DNA from: Bacteroidota bacterium
GTDB lineage: Bacteria > Bacteroidota > Bacteroidia > Chitinophagales > Chitinophagaceae
Direction: 5' to 3'
DNA: 64,000 nt
Assembly: GCA_016866355.1 (NCBI GenBank)
Contig: VGMN01000004.1
Coordinates: 87,074-151,073 of the forward strand
Shown here: in pieces, positions 29,719 through 40,502 of the stretch
Numbering within the stretch: the first letter of the stretch is position 1
How the letters are laid out: the number at the start of each line of letters is the position of its first letter
Notes under the pieces: model-generated
What the model saw: the letters and a program-made list of their open reading frames with translations, nothing else
Told to the model about the DNA's origin: nothing
Databases searched by the model: none
Position numbers and translations under genes: made by a program

Positions 29719-30378
29719 ATGGCTGTTTCCGTAGAGAATTACCTAAAAGTTAAAGAAGAACTAGCAGTAACTGACACATTGCTCGTAGCGGTTTCTAAAA
29801 AAAAGCCAATCGAGGATATTTTAGCTTTGTATAATCTTGGTCAGCGTGATTTTGGTGAAAATTATGTGCAGGAGCTACTTGAGAAACAGCCCCTGCTACC
29901 TGCAGATATTCGATGGCACTTTATTGGGCATCTTCAGCGAAATAAAGTAAAGTATATTGCAAATCTCTGCTTTTTAATTCATGGCGTAGACAGTTTAGCG
30001 CTTTTAGATGAAATTAATAAACAAGCTATTCGTCATAATAAAATAATTGATTGTTTATTGCAAGTACATATTGCGCAAGAGGAAACAAAATTTGGTTTTA
30101 ATGAGACAGAGTTGGCTGCTGTGCTCCCGCAACTGACAACTCGTAAAAACGTACGTGTAAAAGGATTGATGGGGATGGCTAGTTTTACCACACAAGAAAC
30201 GCGTGTAAGAGAAGAATTCCGGCAATTGAAAAATTGTGTAAACAAGTTTGCTCCCTATTTTTCTGTGGATAATGATCCTGTTGTTTCAATGGGAATGAGT
30301 GGTGATTATTCGATTGCCGTGCAAGAGGGTAGTACGCTGGTGAGAATCGGAAGTCTCTTGTTCGGTACGCGTCATTAG
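29719..30378 (+). CDS. YggS-family pyridoxal phosphate homeostasis protein
   Basis: LLVAVSKKKPIEDI, DFGENYVQEL, WHFIGHLQRNKVKYI, SMGMSGDYSIAVQEGSTLVRIGSLLFG. Confidence 0.93.
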   Translation: MAVSVENYLKVKEELAVTDTLLVAVSKKKPIEDILALYNLGQRDFGENYVQELLEKQPLLPADIRWHFIGHLQRNKVKYIANLCFLIHGVDSLALLDEINKQAIRHNKIIDCLLQVHIAQEETKFGFNETELAAVLPQLTTRKNVRVKGLMGMASFTTQETRVREEFRQLKNCVNKFAPYFSVDNDPVVSMGMSGDYSIAVQEGSTLVRIGSLLFGTRH

Positions 30379-30404
30379 ATTATTCTTTGTTCAACACTTA
30401 ACGA

Positions 30405-30905
30405 ATGACACCTGCTGATTTTATTAATAGGTTTTCCATGCAACCCCATCCAGAGGGAGGCTATTTTACTTCATCCTATCATGCGTCCTTATTATTACCC
30501 GTCACTGTTTTACCAAGCAATTACCACGGGGATCGGCCAGTTAGTACCGCTATTTATTATTTAGTAGAGAAAGGGGATTTTTCTTCTTTTCACCGAATTG
30601 CCAGTGATGAATGCTGGCATTTTTATGCAGGAGGTCCTTTATGGATACACGCATTGGCAATGGATGGCTCTTATACTCGTACTACTTTAGGACCTGGTGA
30701 GGGGATGGTCTTTCAACACGTTGTAAAAGCTGGAACCTGGTTTGCCAGCGAACCTGCTATAGAGTCAGACTTTAGTTTTGTTGGTTGTACTGTTTCGCCA
30801 GGATTTCATTTTGATGAGTTTGAAATGGCTACCTCCGCGGTCCTCATTACCCAGTTTCCAGCTCAGGCTTCATTGATCAATCGGCTATGTCGTAGCCCAC
30901 TTTAA
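30405..30905 (+). CDS. Cupin-like DUF985 family protein
   Basis: PHPEGGYFTSSYHAS, STAIYYLVEKGDFSSFHRIASDECWHFYAGGPL, VGCTVSPGFHFDEFEMA. Confidence 0.85.
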   Translation: MTPADFINRFSMQPHPEGGYFTSSYHASLLLPVTVLPSNYHGDRPVSTAIYYLVEKGDFSSFHRIASDECWHFYAGGPLWIHALAMDGSYTRTTLGPGEGMVFQHVVKAGTWFASEPAIESDFSFVGCTVSPGFHFDEFEMATSAVLITQFPAQASLINRLCRSPL

Positions 30906-30937
30906 TTTGCGTTATATTCGCGCATCTATAAAAACTT

Positions 30938-32590
30938 ATGGCTGAAGAAAAGAGTTTGAACTTTATTGAGGAAATCATTGATACGCACTTAAAAGCAGGG
31001 GCTTGCTCATCTATTGTCACTCGGTTTCCTCCGGAACCTAATGGGTATTTGCATATTGGGCACGCTTCCAGTATTTGTTTAAATTTTGGTTTGACTAAAC
31101 GTTTTCCTGGATACACCAATTTAAGATTCGATGATACAAATCCTGTAACGGAGGATACTGAATATGTAGAGAGTATAAAAGAGGATGTACGTTGGTTAGG
31201 GTTTGAATGGAAAAATGAACGCTATGCTAGCGATTATTTTGATCAATTATACGGGTTTGCTTTAACCTTGATTGAAAAGGGTTTGGCCTATGTAGATGAT
31301 TTGAGTGCCCAAGAAATTGCTAACCAAAAAGGGACCCCCACCGAGCCGGGGGTGAATAGTCCTTATCGTTCAAGAAGTATAGAAGAAAATCGGGATTTAT
31401 TCATTCGCATGAAGAATGGTGAGTTTTCCGATGGTGCTAAAACGCTGCGAGCTAAAATTGACATGGGACATGTCAATATGTTGATGCGTGATCCGATCCT
31501 TTATAGAATTAAGCATGCGCATCATCATCGCACAGGCGATCTATGGTGTATTTACCCAATGTATGATTTTGCGCATGGTCAAAGCGATTCTATTGAGCAA
31601 GTGACACATTCGATTTGTACCATGGAGTTTGTACCGCATCGTGAATTATATGATTGGTTGATCACACATCTTGAGATTTATCCCTCACATCAATATGAAT
31701 TTGCAAGAAGAAATATTAATTACACCGTTACCAGCAAGAGAAAGTTATTGCAACTGGTAACAGATAAGAAGGTTGCAGGTTGGGATGATCCTCGAATGCC
31801 TACTATCAGCGGACTCAGACGACGTGGGTATACACCGGAGAGTATTCGAGAATTTTGTGAGCGTATAGGTGTAGCAAAGCGAGATAATCTGGTTGACGTT
31901 GGTTTGTTAGAGTTCTGTGTTCGGGAGCACCTTAACCGTATTGCACTACGAAGAATGGTTGTATTTGATCCTGTAAAAATTGTTTTGACTAATTATGAGG
32001 GAGAAGAATGGCTCAGCTCTGAAAACAATCCCGAAGATCCTGCTGGGGGTCACCGTCAAATCCCATTTAGTCGAGAGCTTTATATTGAGCGAGAAGATTT
32101 TATGGAAAACCCGCCCAAAAAATATTTTAGATTCGCGCCGGGACAACTAGTGCGATTAAAAAGTGCATATATTATACGTTGCGAAGAAGTAATAAAAGGT
32201 GCGGACGGCGGTATTACTGAAATAAGGTGTACGTATATTCCAACTAGCAAAAGCGGCGCTGATACCAGTGGCATTTCGGTTAAGGGTACGTTGCATTGGG
32301 TAAGTGTATCGCATGCTGTTAAAGCCGAAGTACGTTTGTATGATAGACTTTTTAGTGTGGAGGATCCTACAGATGAGTCACAGGATTTTATGCATTACCT
32401 TAACCCCGCATCGCTAGAGATTTTGCCAGAAGTGATGGCTGAGCCTTCTTTGTTAGAGGCAAAAGCTGGCGATCGGTATCAGTTTGTTCGTAAAGGCTAT
32501 TTTGTTCTTGATAAAGACAGCCAGTCAACTCAGTTAGTATTCAACAAAACGGTGGGTTTAAAAGATGGATGGAGCCCTGCCAAAGGATAA
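30938..32590 (+). CDS. glnS: Glutaminyl-tRNA synthetase
   Basis: TRFPPEPNGYLHIGHASSICLNFGL, RFDDTNPVTEDTEYVESIKEDVRWLGF, VTSKRKLLQLV (KMSKS-type region). Confidence 0.95.
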   Translation: MAEEKSLNFIEEIIDTHLKAGACSSIVTRFPPEPNGYLHIGHASSICLNFGLTKRFPGYTNLRFDDTNPVTEDTEYVESIKEDVRWLGFEWKNERYASDYFDQLYGFALTLIEKGLAYVDDLSAQEIANQKGTPTEPGVNSPYRSRSIEENRDLFIRMKNGEFSDGAKTLRAKIDMGHVNMLMRDPILYRIKHAHHHRTGDLWCIYPMYDFAHGQSDSIEQVTHSICTMEFVPHRELYDWLITHLEIYPSHQYEFARRNINYTVTSKRKLLQLVTDKKVAGWDDPRMPTISGLRRRGYTPESIREFCERIGVAKRDNLVDVGLLEFCVREHLNRIALRRMVVFDPVKIVLTNYEGEEWLSSENNPEDPAGGHRQIPFSRELYIEREDFMENPPKKYFRFAPGQLVRLKSAYIIRCEEVIKGADGGITEIRCTYIPTSKSGADTSGISVKGTLHWVSVSHAVKAEVRLYDRLFSVEDPTDESQDFMHYLNPASLEILPEVMAEPSLLEAKAGDRYQFVRKGYFVLDKDSQSTQLVFNKTVGLKDGWSPAKG

Positions 32591-32599
32591 TGTGATTTA

Positions 32600-34159
32600 T
32601 TACTGATGCTCTCCAAAAACATCTCGAAGCGTAGTTGCTATTTCTCCTAACGTGCAATAATTTTCAACTGCCTCTAATACGGAGGGCATGAGATTGATTC
32701 CATCTATTGCATGGCTTTTGATTTGTTGTAAACTAGTTGCTACTTTGTTTGCATCCCTTCTTGCTTTTAAATCTATAATCCGGGCAATTTGTTGGGCTCT
32801 TTTTGATTCATTTATTCTTAATAATGGAATTTTTCTCTCTTCTTCAACCTGATATTGATTGACGCCCACAATTATCTTTTCTTTTTTTTCAAGCGATTGT
32901 TGAAAATGGTAGGCGCTATTTGCAATTTCTTCCTGCATATATCCTTGCTCGATAGCTGCTACACTTCCTCCTAGTAAATCAATTTTATTTATAATTGCCA
33001 GTGCTTCTTTTTCTATGGCATTGGTTAAGTACTCTATGTAATACGACCCAGCCAATGGATCTGCTGTAGCTGTAACGCCACTTTCATGCGCAATTATTTG
33101 TTGTGTTCGCAATGCAATTCGAGCGGCTTCTTCAGTGGGTAGACTTAGCGCTTCATCATAGCCATTTGTGTGTAAGGATTGCGTTCCTCCCAATACTGCT
33201 GCAAGGGATTGTATGGTAACGCGCGTTATATTGTTAAGGGGTTGTTGCGCGGTGAGTGTACTACCTCCCGTTTGTGTGTGAAAGCGGAGCATCATGGCTT
33301 TAGGGTCTTTAGCTCCTAGTTCTTTCATAAGCATGGCCCAAATTCTTCTGGAGGCTCTGAATTTTGCAACTTCTTCAAAAAGATCATTGTGGGCATTAAA
33401 GAAAAAGGAAAGTCTTTTTCCAAATACATCAATGTCAAGTCCTTTCTCTAGGGCCGCCTTAACATAAGCTTTGCCATTACTCAACGTAAATGCAATTTCT
33501 TGGGCCGCCGTGCTTCCAGCCTCCCTAATATGATAACCAGATATTGAAATGGTATTCCATTTGGGAATCTCTTTGCTGCACCATTCAAAAATATCAGTGA
33601 TGATACGCATGGAGGGTTTGGGAGGATAGATATAAGTGCCCCGGGCGGCATATTCTTTTAGAATATCATTTTGTATAGTACCATTTAATTGACGAACATC
33701 ACATCCCTGTTTTTTGGCAACAGCGGCATAAAAGGCTAAAAGAATGAAGCCAGTGGCGTTGATGGTCATGGAGGTGCTTACTTCATTCAGGCGGATTCCT
33801 TTGAAAAGGGTTTCCATGTCCTCTATAGAGTCAATGGCAACTCCTACTTTTCCTACTTCTCCTTCTGCTAAAGGGTGATCGCTGTCATATCCAATTTGAG
33901 TAGGTAAATCAAATGCAACACTGAGGCCACTTACGCCTTGTGAAAGTAAATAGTGATAACGCTGATTACTTTCTTCAGCAGTGGAAAATCCAGCATATTG
34001 TCGCATGGTCCACAGCCTACCCCGATACATGTCAGGCTGTATGCCCCTGGTAAAAGGGTAGTCCCCCGGTAGCCCCTCCGGACCATTAGTAACATCAGTT
34101 GAAGTGTATACTTTTTTTACTGGTATACCGGCGTCTGTGAATTTTTCGGAGTTGTCCAT
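32600..34159 (-). CDS. Methylmalonyl-CoA mutase catalytic chain lacking a B12-binding domain
   Basis: [57 protein letters not shown]; 519 aa, ending without a DxHxxG cobalamin-binding module. Confidence 0.88.
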   Translation of the reverse strand: MDNSEKFTDAGIPVKKVYTSTDVTNGPEGLPGDYPFTRGIQPDMYRGRLWTMRQYAGFSTAEESNQRYHYLLSQGVSGLSVAFDLPTQIGYDSDHPLAEGEVGKVGVAIDSIEDMETLFKGIRLNEVSTSMTINATGFILLAFYAAVAKKQGCDVRQLNGTIQNDILKEYAARGTYIYPPKPSMRIITDIFEWCSKEIPKWNTISISGYHIREAGSTAAQEIAFTLSNGKAYVKAALEKGLDIDVFGKRLSFFFNAHNDLFEEVAKFRASRRIWAMLMKELGAKDPKAMMLRFHTQTGGSTLTAQQPLNNITRVTIQSLAAVLGGTQSLHTNGYDEALSLPTEEAARIALRTQQIIAHESGVTATADPLAGSYYIEYLTNAIEKEALAIINKIDLLGGSVAAIEQGYMQEEIANSAYHFQQSLEKKEKIIVGVNQYQVEEERKIPLLRINESKRAQQIARIIDLKARRDANKVATSLQQIKSHAIDGINLMPSVLEAVENYCTLGEIATTLRDVFGEHQ

Positions 34160-34170
34160 AGTTAAGGTTC

Positions 34171-34677
34171 TTACATTATTTTTTTAGCCTCTCTGTTAAG
34201 GGTCTGTGTGACTAATTCACGTAAGGATCCTTCCGGTTGTGCCATTTCTGTTTCAAGTATTTTTTTTGTAAAAGTTGCAGCAGGATCAGTGGGTCCGATA
34301 GCGCTATAAACTTGATTGATTAACATAATTTCCTGTTCTTTCAAATTTCGCACAGCATCCCATGCTAATTGACTTACATACAATTGTTGTGAAGTATTGT
34401 AGGCAAATTCCTGCCGTATGTTTTCCAATAATAGTTGTTTCATCTCTAACGCACTCAGCCCTGGTTGGTAAAGTCTGTTAATCAGTTCTGATAAGGCAAT
34501 ACGTTCAGTAAGCAACACCAAACGTTCATAGGCTTGAAGTTGCAGGGGGATTGATTCAAATTGTTTTCCTGGAGCGGTTGCTTCTAATTTTTGATTGTTG
34601 AGCTGAAAGGCTCTTGCGCTCATTATTACGGCCAGCACGGAGAGGGCAAAGCTAAATGTGACCAGGTCTATTGACAT
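34171..34677 (-). CDS. Hypothetical protein with one N-terminal TM segment
   Basis: Intact ORF 11 nt upstream of the mutase gene on the same strand. Confidence 0.6.
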   Translation of the reverse strand: MSIDLVTFSFALSVLAVIMSARAFQLNNQKLEATAPGKQFESIPLQLQAYERLVLLTERIALSELINRLYQPGLSALEMKQLLLENIRQEFAYNTSQQLYVSQLAWDAVRNLKEQEIMLINQVYSAIGPTDPAATFTKKILETEMAQPEGSLRELVTQTLNREAKKIM

Positions 34678-34736
34678 AAAGGATAGTTCAGAATGTCAAA
34701 AGTAATTGATTCCGCAGCTTTATCTAATTTTGCAGG

Positions 34737-35084
34737 ATGGAAATGAATACAACAATACTCCCGGTTTCATTTACAGCAGGTGCTGTGAAAGCCATTCAGC
34801 AATTGCTGACAACGGATTCCTCCGCTTCAGAAAAGGCTTTGCGGGTAGGGGTAAAAGGGGGTGGCTGTTCCGGAATGACATACGTGCTTGAATTTGACAC
34901 TCCTACAGAAAAAGATATCCACTTTTCAATTGAGGGCATCCCATGCGTAATGGATCGGTCACATGAAATTTACCTGTTGGGGATGGAAATTGATTGGCAG
35001 GATGGTTTACAAAACAGAGGCTTCACATTTGCTAACCCTAATGCTAGTAAAACTTGCGGCTGTGGAACTAGTTTTGCTGTATAA
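34737..35084 (+). CDS. HesB/IscA-type iron-sulfur cluster assembly protein
   Basis: VGVKGGGCSGMTYVL and C-terminal FANPNASKTCGCGTSF (conserved Cys triad). Confidence 0.92.
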   Translation: MEMNTTILPVSFTAGAVKAIQQLLTTDSSASEKALRVGVKGGGCSGMTYVLEFDTPTEKDIHFSIEGIPCVMDRSHEIYLLGMEIDWQDGLQNRGFTFANPNASKTCGCGTSFAV

Positions 35085-35101
35085 TTGAATTAAAGTTGCA
35101 A

Positions 35102-35140
35102 TAAAAAACCGGAGTAGTTTTTGCTGCTCCGGTTTTTTAT
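35102..35140. terminator. Bidirectional intrinsic terminator between the iscA-like gene and secDF
   Basis: aaaaaaccggagtag-tttttg-ctgctccggtttttt: GC-rich stem flanked by A tract and T tract between convergent genes. Confidence 0.88.
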
Positions 35141-35158
35141 TTATCTATATATGACCCA

Positions 35159-38100
35159 CTAAGACCTATTCTTTTTCTTGGACTTGCCCTGCAAATCAAC
35201 CAGAATTGGAGCAGCTACAAAAATTGAAGAGTAGACCCCTGTCAGTACACCAATCAACATAGCAAAGGCAAAACCCTTGGTCACTTCACCACCTAAAAGG
35301 AATAAAATCAGGATGGTTAAGAAAACTGTTAAGGAAGTCATGATAGTTCTACTTAACGTTTCATTGATGGCACGATTGATAATTTCTCCCATAGGCGCGC
35401 CTGGCATTAATCTTGAATCCTCTCGTATACGGTCAAACACAATAACAGTGTCATTCATGGAGAATCCTATTACTGTCAAAACAGCAGCAATGAAGTGCTG
35501 ATCAATTTCAAGAGGGAAGGGTACTATGTCTTTTGCAAATGAGAAAACGATTAGTGTTACAAACACGTCGTGCAAAAGCGCTACAATTGTGCCAAGTGAA
35601 TACCGCCAATCCCTGAATCGAATAAAAATATATAAGAAAATTACAATGAGTGCAAACAAGGTAGCTTTTACAGCTCCTGATTTCAGATCATCTGATATAG
35701 TGGGTAATACTTTTTTAGTTTGCGGAATGTAACGATCTGTTTTAAAGTCTTGGAAACTAAGATTTGTAGGCAAATATTTTTGTAATCCTTCATACAAACG
35801 ATATTCAACTAATGAGTCTGCCACCGGTCCTCTGGTGTCTTTGATAAGGTAGGAGGTGGTAATATCTAACTTAGAGTTATCGCCGATTGTTTTGATAATG
35901 GTATTCTCGCCTTCAAAGCTGCGATTAAGATCTTGACGAACGTTCTCCACATTCACTTTTGCAGGGAATTGTACGGTGAAGCTTCGTCCTCCATTAAATT
36001 CAACACCATAGTTGAATCCGTTAAAGAAGGATCCGATTCCACCTACCAGTACTACAACGGAGATGATGTAAGCAATTTTTCTGTATTCAATAAACTTGTA
36101 CTTGGCATGTTGGAAAATACGGGTAGAGATAGCGGTGAAATATTCTACATGCTTCTTCTTGTTGGTGAACATATCACTTACCCAGCGGCTTACAAGGATA
36201 CCACAGAAGAGTGAAAGCAATAAGCCAAGAATTTGCGTGGTGGCAAAACCTTTTACAGGACCCAGTCCAAAGTAGAAAAGAATAATGGCGGTGAGTAGGG
36301 TAGTAATATGACCATCCAATACAGGTGGTAATGAGCGACTGTAGCCATCAGTGATAGCAGTTAAGTAGCTTTTGCCACGTTTTAATTCTTCTTTGATGCG
36401 TTCGTAAATAACTACGTTGGTATCTACAGCCATTCCTATTGTCAAAACTAATCCAGCAATACCTGGGGCTGTAAGAGTAGCGCCCAAGCCCGCTAGTATA
36501 CCCACAGTGAAAAGTAGGTTTAGAATAAGAGCAATGTTGGCAATCCATCCACTGGTATTATAATATACCAGCATTAAAGCAAAGATTACTGTAAATGAAA
36601 CAATAAAGCTGAGTGAACCTCCTTGAATAGCTTCCTCTCCAAGTGTAGGTCCTACTTGTTGCTCTTGTACAATTTTTGCAGGAGCGGGAAGTTTACCAAT
36701 TTTTAAAATATTGGCTAGATCAGCAGCTTCTTGTTGTGAATAGTTTCCAGTGATAGATGAAATTCCATTGGGAATAGGAGTGATAACGTTTGGAGCCGAT
36801 TGCACTACATTATCAAGAACAATTGCAATGGGATTTCCTACATTTTCCTCAGTCATTCTTTTCCAGATAGCTGCACCAGCAGGACGCATGGTCATTTCAA
36901 TCTGTACTTTGCCATATTGGTCAAAATCTTGTCTGGCATCTGAAATAGCATCTCCCTCTAATTTAGCAGTGGTGCGGTTGTAGGTCTTCAGTGCGTGCAG
37001 GGCTACTGTTGTGGCAGCAATTCCTTTGCTGTCTTTATCAGGTACTCCAAATGCCCAAATAACATCTGAGGGGAAATTGCCTTTCAGTTCGTCCAAATAA
37101 TTTCTTACTAACGCTGTGTCCTTAACAGCCACCATTGCAGTTGCACCTGGGTATACAACATTACCTTTTTCATCTTGATAGGGCTGTACAAATTGTAAAT
37201 AGTTAGTAAGGCTGATGGTGGGAGTAGCAGTAGTGGTAGCTTTTTTACCTGTATCGGCCACTTTTTTTGAAATGGCTTCAGAAAGTTTTTTGGCACTTCC
37301 TGTATCTGTCTTGGATGTTGCAGGAGCTTCTTTTGTAGCAGCTACCGCATTGCTGTCTTTTTGTAATGTAGTATCAGCCTTGCCCGCATATTTTATATTG
37401 AAAGCATCTATAGCACGTTGCCAACTACTTGCATAGTTTGCATTTTTTAAGGTGTATACTTCCCAAAATTGTAGGTTAGCTGTGCTTTGTAGAAGCTTAC
37501 GTACACGTTCCTTGTCTTTAATGCCGGGTAATTCAACTGTAATTAGTCCCCGATTTGGGATTGGATTAATGGAGGGCTGTGCAACACCAAATTGATCGAT
37601 ACGTGTGCTTAAACGATCAAAGGTGAGATCAAATGCGGCTCTGGCTTGTTCTCTGATGTAAACTTCTACATCAACATCAGTGGTCTTAATGTTAACCTGG
37701 TTGCCACTTGCTCCTGAAAATAATGTTGCTAAAGGTCTGCTAGGCTCTACTTTTCTGTACTCTTGGATGAAAAGTGTAATAAAGTCAGCATCACTATTTG
37801 CTTTGCGTTTATCCGCGTTTTGGAGGGCACTTAGAAAATTTGGATCCGTGGTGTTATTGGCAAGAGAGCGTAATAAACCTGACATTTCAACTTCCAGTGT
37901 TACGTTCATACCACCTTGTAGGTCAAGACCAAGGTTTAACTCTTCTTCTTTTGCTTTCTTGTAACTCATGGCTCCATTGATACCATAAGTCACAGTTTCG
38001 TTTTCACTAGCTCTTAATAAGCTGTCCCTGTATGCTGCTTCTCTTTTATCTAGAAATTCCTGCCAATAGGACTGGGAGTCCTTATTGTTAGGGTAATTCA

Positions 38101-38254
38101 CAGCGGCAGCGGGAAATGATTTGCCAATATACTGACTGGCTTTTTCGTCCGCCTTTTTCTCAAAGTTTTGAACCAGCCACGTAAAAGAAAGCTGATACAG
38201 GGAATAAATGATTAACAGGACGGTAAAAAAGCGAACCAAACCTTTCAGTTGCAT
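35159..38254 (-). CDS. secDF: Protein translocase SecDF fusion
   Basis: 1031 aa; GLDLQGGMNVTLEVEM, TIGMAVDTNVVIYERIKEEL (SecD) and GVEFNGGRSFTVQF, VIGFSMNDTVIVFDRIRED (SecF). Confidence 0.95.
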   Translation of the reverse strand: MQLKGLVRFFTVLLIIYSLYQLSFTWLVQNFEKKADEKASQYIGKSFPAAAVNYPNNKDSQSYWQEFLDKREAAYRDSLLRASENETVTYGINGAMSYKKAKEEELNLGLDLQGGMNVTLEVEMSGLLRSLANNTTDPNFLSALQNADKRKANSDADFITLFIQEYRKVEPSRPLATLFSGASGNQVNIKTTDVDVEVYIREQARAAFDLTFDRLSTRIDQFGVAQPSINPIPNRGLITVELPGIKDKERVRKLLQSTANLQFWEVYTLKNANYASSWQRAIDAFNIKYAGKADTTLQKDSNAVAATKEAPATSKTDTGSAKKLSEAISKKVADTGKKATTTATPTISLTNYLQFVQPYQDEKGNVVYPGATAMVAVKDTALVRNYLDELKGNFPSDVIWAFGVPDKDSKGIAATTVALHALKTYNRTTAKLEGDAISDARQDFDQYGKVQIEMTMRPAGAAIWKRMTEENVGNPIAIVLDNVVQSAPNVITPIPNGISSITGNYSQQEAADLANILKIGKLPAPAKIVQEQQVGPTLGEEAIQGGSLSFIVSFTVIFALMLVYYNTSGWIANIALILNLLFTVGILAGLGATLTAPGIAGLVLTIGMAVDTNVVIYERIKEELKRGKSYLTAITDGYSRSLPPVLDGHITTLLTAIILFYFGLGPVKGFATTQILGLLLSLFCGILVSRWVSDMFTNKKKHVEYFTAISTRIFQHAKYKFIEYRKIAYIISVVVLVGGIGSFFNGFNYGVEFNGGRSFTVQFPAKVNVENVRQDLNRSFEGENTIIKTIGDNSKLDITTSYLIKDTRGPVADSLVEYRLYEGLQKYLPTNLSFQDFKTDRYIPQTKKVLPTISDDLKSGAVKATLFALIVIFLYIFIRFRDWRYSLGTIVALLHDVFVTLIVFSFAKDIVPFPLEIDQHFIAAVLTVIGFSMNDTVIVFDRIREDSRLMPGAPMGEIINRAINETLSRTIMTSLTVFLTILILFLLGGEVTKGFAFAMLIGVLTGVYSSIFVAAPILVDLQGKSKKKNRS

Positions 38255-38387
38255 AGGGAGTGATTTACAGAATTTTTCAAGGACGGCAAATATAGCTTAT
38301 TCAGGGAATTTCGGGCATAAAAACAGGGTTCATAGCGCTTCTTGTTAGGACCTTTATTGTAATTTGCCGACCTAGTATTATAAGCCT

Positions 38388-39581
38388 ATGACAGCTCTTT
38401 CTTCCTTGCTAAGCCGCTTTAACGAACCAGAAACCCTAAAAATGGCTAAGCTGGGCCGTGAATTAAGGGCCAGTGGCGTTGATGTAATTGATCTAAGCCT
38501 GGGAGAGCCTGATTTTGATACACCTTCTCACATCAAAGAAGCCGCCATTAAGGCTATTCAGGAAAATTGGAGTCATTATACGCCAGTCCCTGGATATCTT
38601 GAATTGCGAGAAGCCGTTTGTTCAAAATTGCTAAGAGATAATGGGCTCCAGTATAAACCCACTCAAATTGTAGTATCCACTGGTGCCAAGCAAAGTTTAG
38701 CCAACTTAATTCTATCCTTGGTGGATAAGGGACAGGAAGTGATTATTCCCACTCCCTACTGGGTTACGTACAGTGAGTTGGTAAAAATTGCTGGAGGAAA
38801 TGTGGTAGAGATCAAAACCAGTGCGGCCCAAGATTTTAAAATTAGCCCCAGCCAACTAGAAGCAGCCATTACAACTCGTACTACTGTTTTTCTTTTTTCT
38901 TCTCCTTGCAATCCCAGTGGGGCGGTTTATGCTGAGGACGAACTCGGAGAATTGGTTAAAATTTTTGAGAAGCATCCTCAAATTACAATCATATCAGATG
39001 AGATATACGAGTATATCAATTATGTAGGATCCCATTGCAGCATTGCTAGCTTTCCCTCTATAGCAGATCGAGTTGCTATCGTAAATGGGTTGAGTAAGGG
39101 ATTTGCCATGACTGGGTGGCGGCTAGGCTATATTGCAGCTAATGAATCTATTGCCAAAGCCTGTGAGAAAATTCAAGGACAATTTACCAGCGGAGCTAAT
39201 TCCATTGCACAACGTGCCGCCATTGCAGCATTGACGCAGGATCTCAGACCTAGTTTAGATATGGTTAAAGAATTTGCTGCTAGACGCGAATTGGTATTAA
39301 AATTAGTGGCTTCAATACCTGGTATCAACTGCCCCACTCCCGCAGGTGCTTTTTATATTTTTCCTGATGTAAGTGCTTATTATGGCAAAAGTGATGGAAG
39401 TACTACTATTAGCAATGCGGCTGATTTATCAATGTATCTTTTGAATACGGCACATGTTACATCCGTAATGGGGGATGCTTTTGGAGAGCCCAGTTGTATT
39501 CGTTTTTCATTTGCAAATAGTCGTGAAAAAATCGAGGAGGGTTGGAGTCGAATCAGGCTTGCGCTCTCTCTTTTGAAATAG
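38388..39581 (+). CDS. Class I pyridoxal-phosphate aminotransferase (aspartate aminotransferase type)
   Basis: SLGEPDFDTPSHIKEAA, FSSPCNPSGAVY, VNGLSKGFAMTGWRLGY. Confidence 0.93.
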   Translation: MTALSSLLSRFNEPETLKMAKLGRELRASGVDVIDLSLGEPDFDTPSHIKEAAIKAIQENWSHYTPVPGYLELREAVCSKLLRDNGLQYKPTQIVVSTGAKQSLANLILSLVDKGQEVIIPTPYWVTYSELVKIAGGNVVEIKTSAAQDFKISPSQLEAAITTRTTVFLFSSPCNPSGAVYAEDELGELVKIFEKHPQITIISDEIYEYINYVGSHCSIASFPSIADRVAIVNGLSKGFAMTGWRLGYIAANESIAKACEKIQGQFTSGANSIAQRAAIAALTQDLRPSLDMVKEFAARRELVLKLVASIPGINCPTPAGAFYIFPDVSAYYGKSDGSTTISNAADLSMYLLNTAHVTSVMGDAFGEPSCIRFSFANSREKIEEGWSRIRLALSLLK

Positions 39582-40155
39582 CTCTAAGCTTTTTATCTAA
39601 TTCAATTACTTGTGCCAACAATGGTTTAGTGTCGTTATTGTAAAGTAAAAAATCGCACTTTTTATCACGGCTTTCCTCATCTAATTGGTTAGCCATACGT
39701 TGTTTAATAGCGGGGAGAGTGCTTCCATCTCTTTTCATCACTCTTTCAATCCGAAGTGAAACAGGTGCAACAACACCCACCGCATAGTCTAAATCCCTGT
39801 TAGCCCCGCTTTCAAATAATAATGCTGCTTCTTTAATTGCGTAAGGGGATTTTTGCGCTACAAACCAATCATTTGCTGCCTTAATGGTGGCTGGATGAAT
39901 TAATTGATTCATCCAGGTAAGCTTTTGTGGGTCTGAGAAAATAATATCAGCGATATACTCTTTATTAAGCGTGTTGCCTGAATAAGCCAAAGCTCCAAAT
40001 TTTTCTTTGATTGCAGCAACCATAACCGGGTTGTCTGCCATTATTTGTTTTGCTACTTGATCCGCATAGAAAACAGGTATGCCAAGTGACTCAAAAATAT
40101 GAGCCACTGTGGTTTTGCCGCTTCCTATTCCACCGGTGAGGCCAACCCGAAGCAT
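39553..40155 (-). CDS. coaE: Dephospho-CoA kinase
   Basis: VGLTGGIGSGKTTVAHIFESLGIPVFYADQVAK, LIHPATIKAANDW. Confidence 0.93.
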   Translation of the reverse strand: MLRVGLTGGIGSGKTTVAHIFESLGIPVFYADQVAKQIMADNPVMVAAIKEKFGALAYSGNTLNKEYIADIIFSDPQKLTWMNQLIHPATIKAANDWFVAQKSPYAIKEAALLFESGANRDLDYAVGVVAPVSLRIERVMKRDGSTLPAIKQRMANQLDEESRDKKCDFLLYNNDTKPLLAQVIELDKKLRAISKERAQA

Positions 40156-40157
40156 GT

Positions 40158-40493
40158 CTATTTTTTTTCTGTTGCCGCCGCCTTATTCAAAGCTTGAGTC
40201 CAGTCCATACTAATAGCTGACTTTTCAATTTTTAAATAAGTGCCGGGACTTGTTTCGATTTGTAAAGTGCCATCCTCGTTAACCTTGTAAATGGTAGCGT
40301 GAATGCCTGCAATTGTTACAATCTTTTCTCCTTTACCTAAGTTGTCAATAAATTCTTTTTGCGTTTTTGCTCGTTTTGCTTGAGGTCTTATGAAGAAAAG
40401 CCAAAAAACCAAAATCATTAATCCCAGGAAAATGAACTGAAATCCACCAAATCCTGGTTGAGCCGTTTGTTGTAAAAAATAGATAGTATTCAT
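40158..40493 (-). CDS. yajC: Preprotein translocase accessory subunit YajC
   Basis: FFIRPQAKRAKTQKEFIDNLGKGEKIVTIAGIHATI. Confidence 0.92.
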   Translation of the reverse strand: MNTIYFLQQTAQPGFGGFQFIFLGLMILVFWLFFIRPQAKRAKTQKEFIDNLGKGEKIVTIAGIHATIYKVNEDGTLQIETSPGTYLKIEKSAISMDWTQALNKAAATEKK

Positions 40494-40502
40494 ACGTGTT
40501 GT

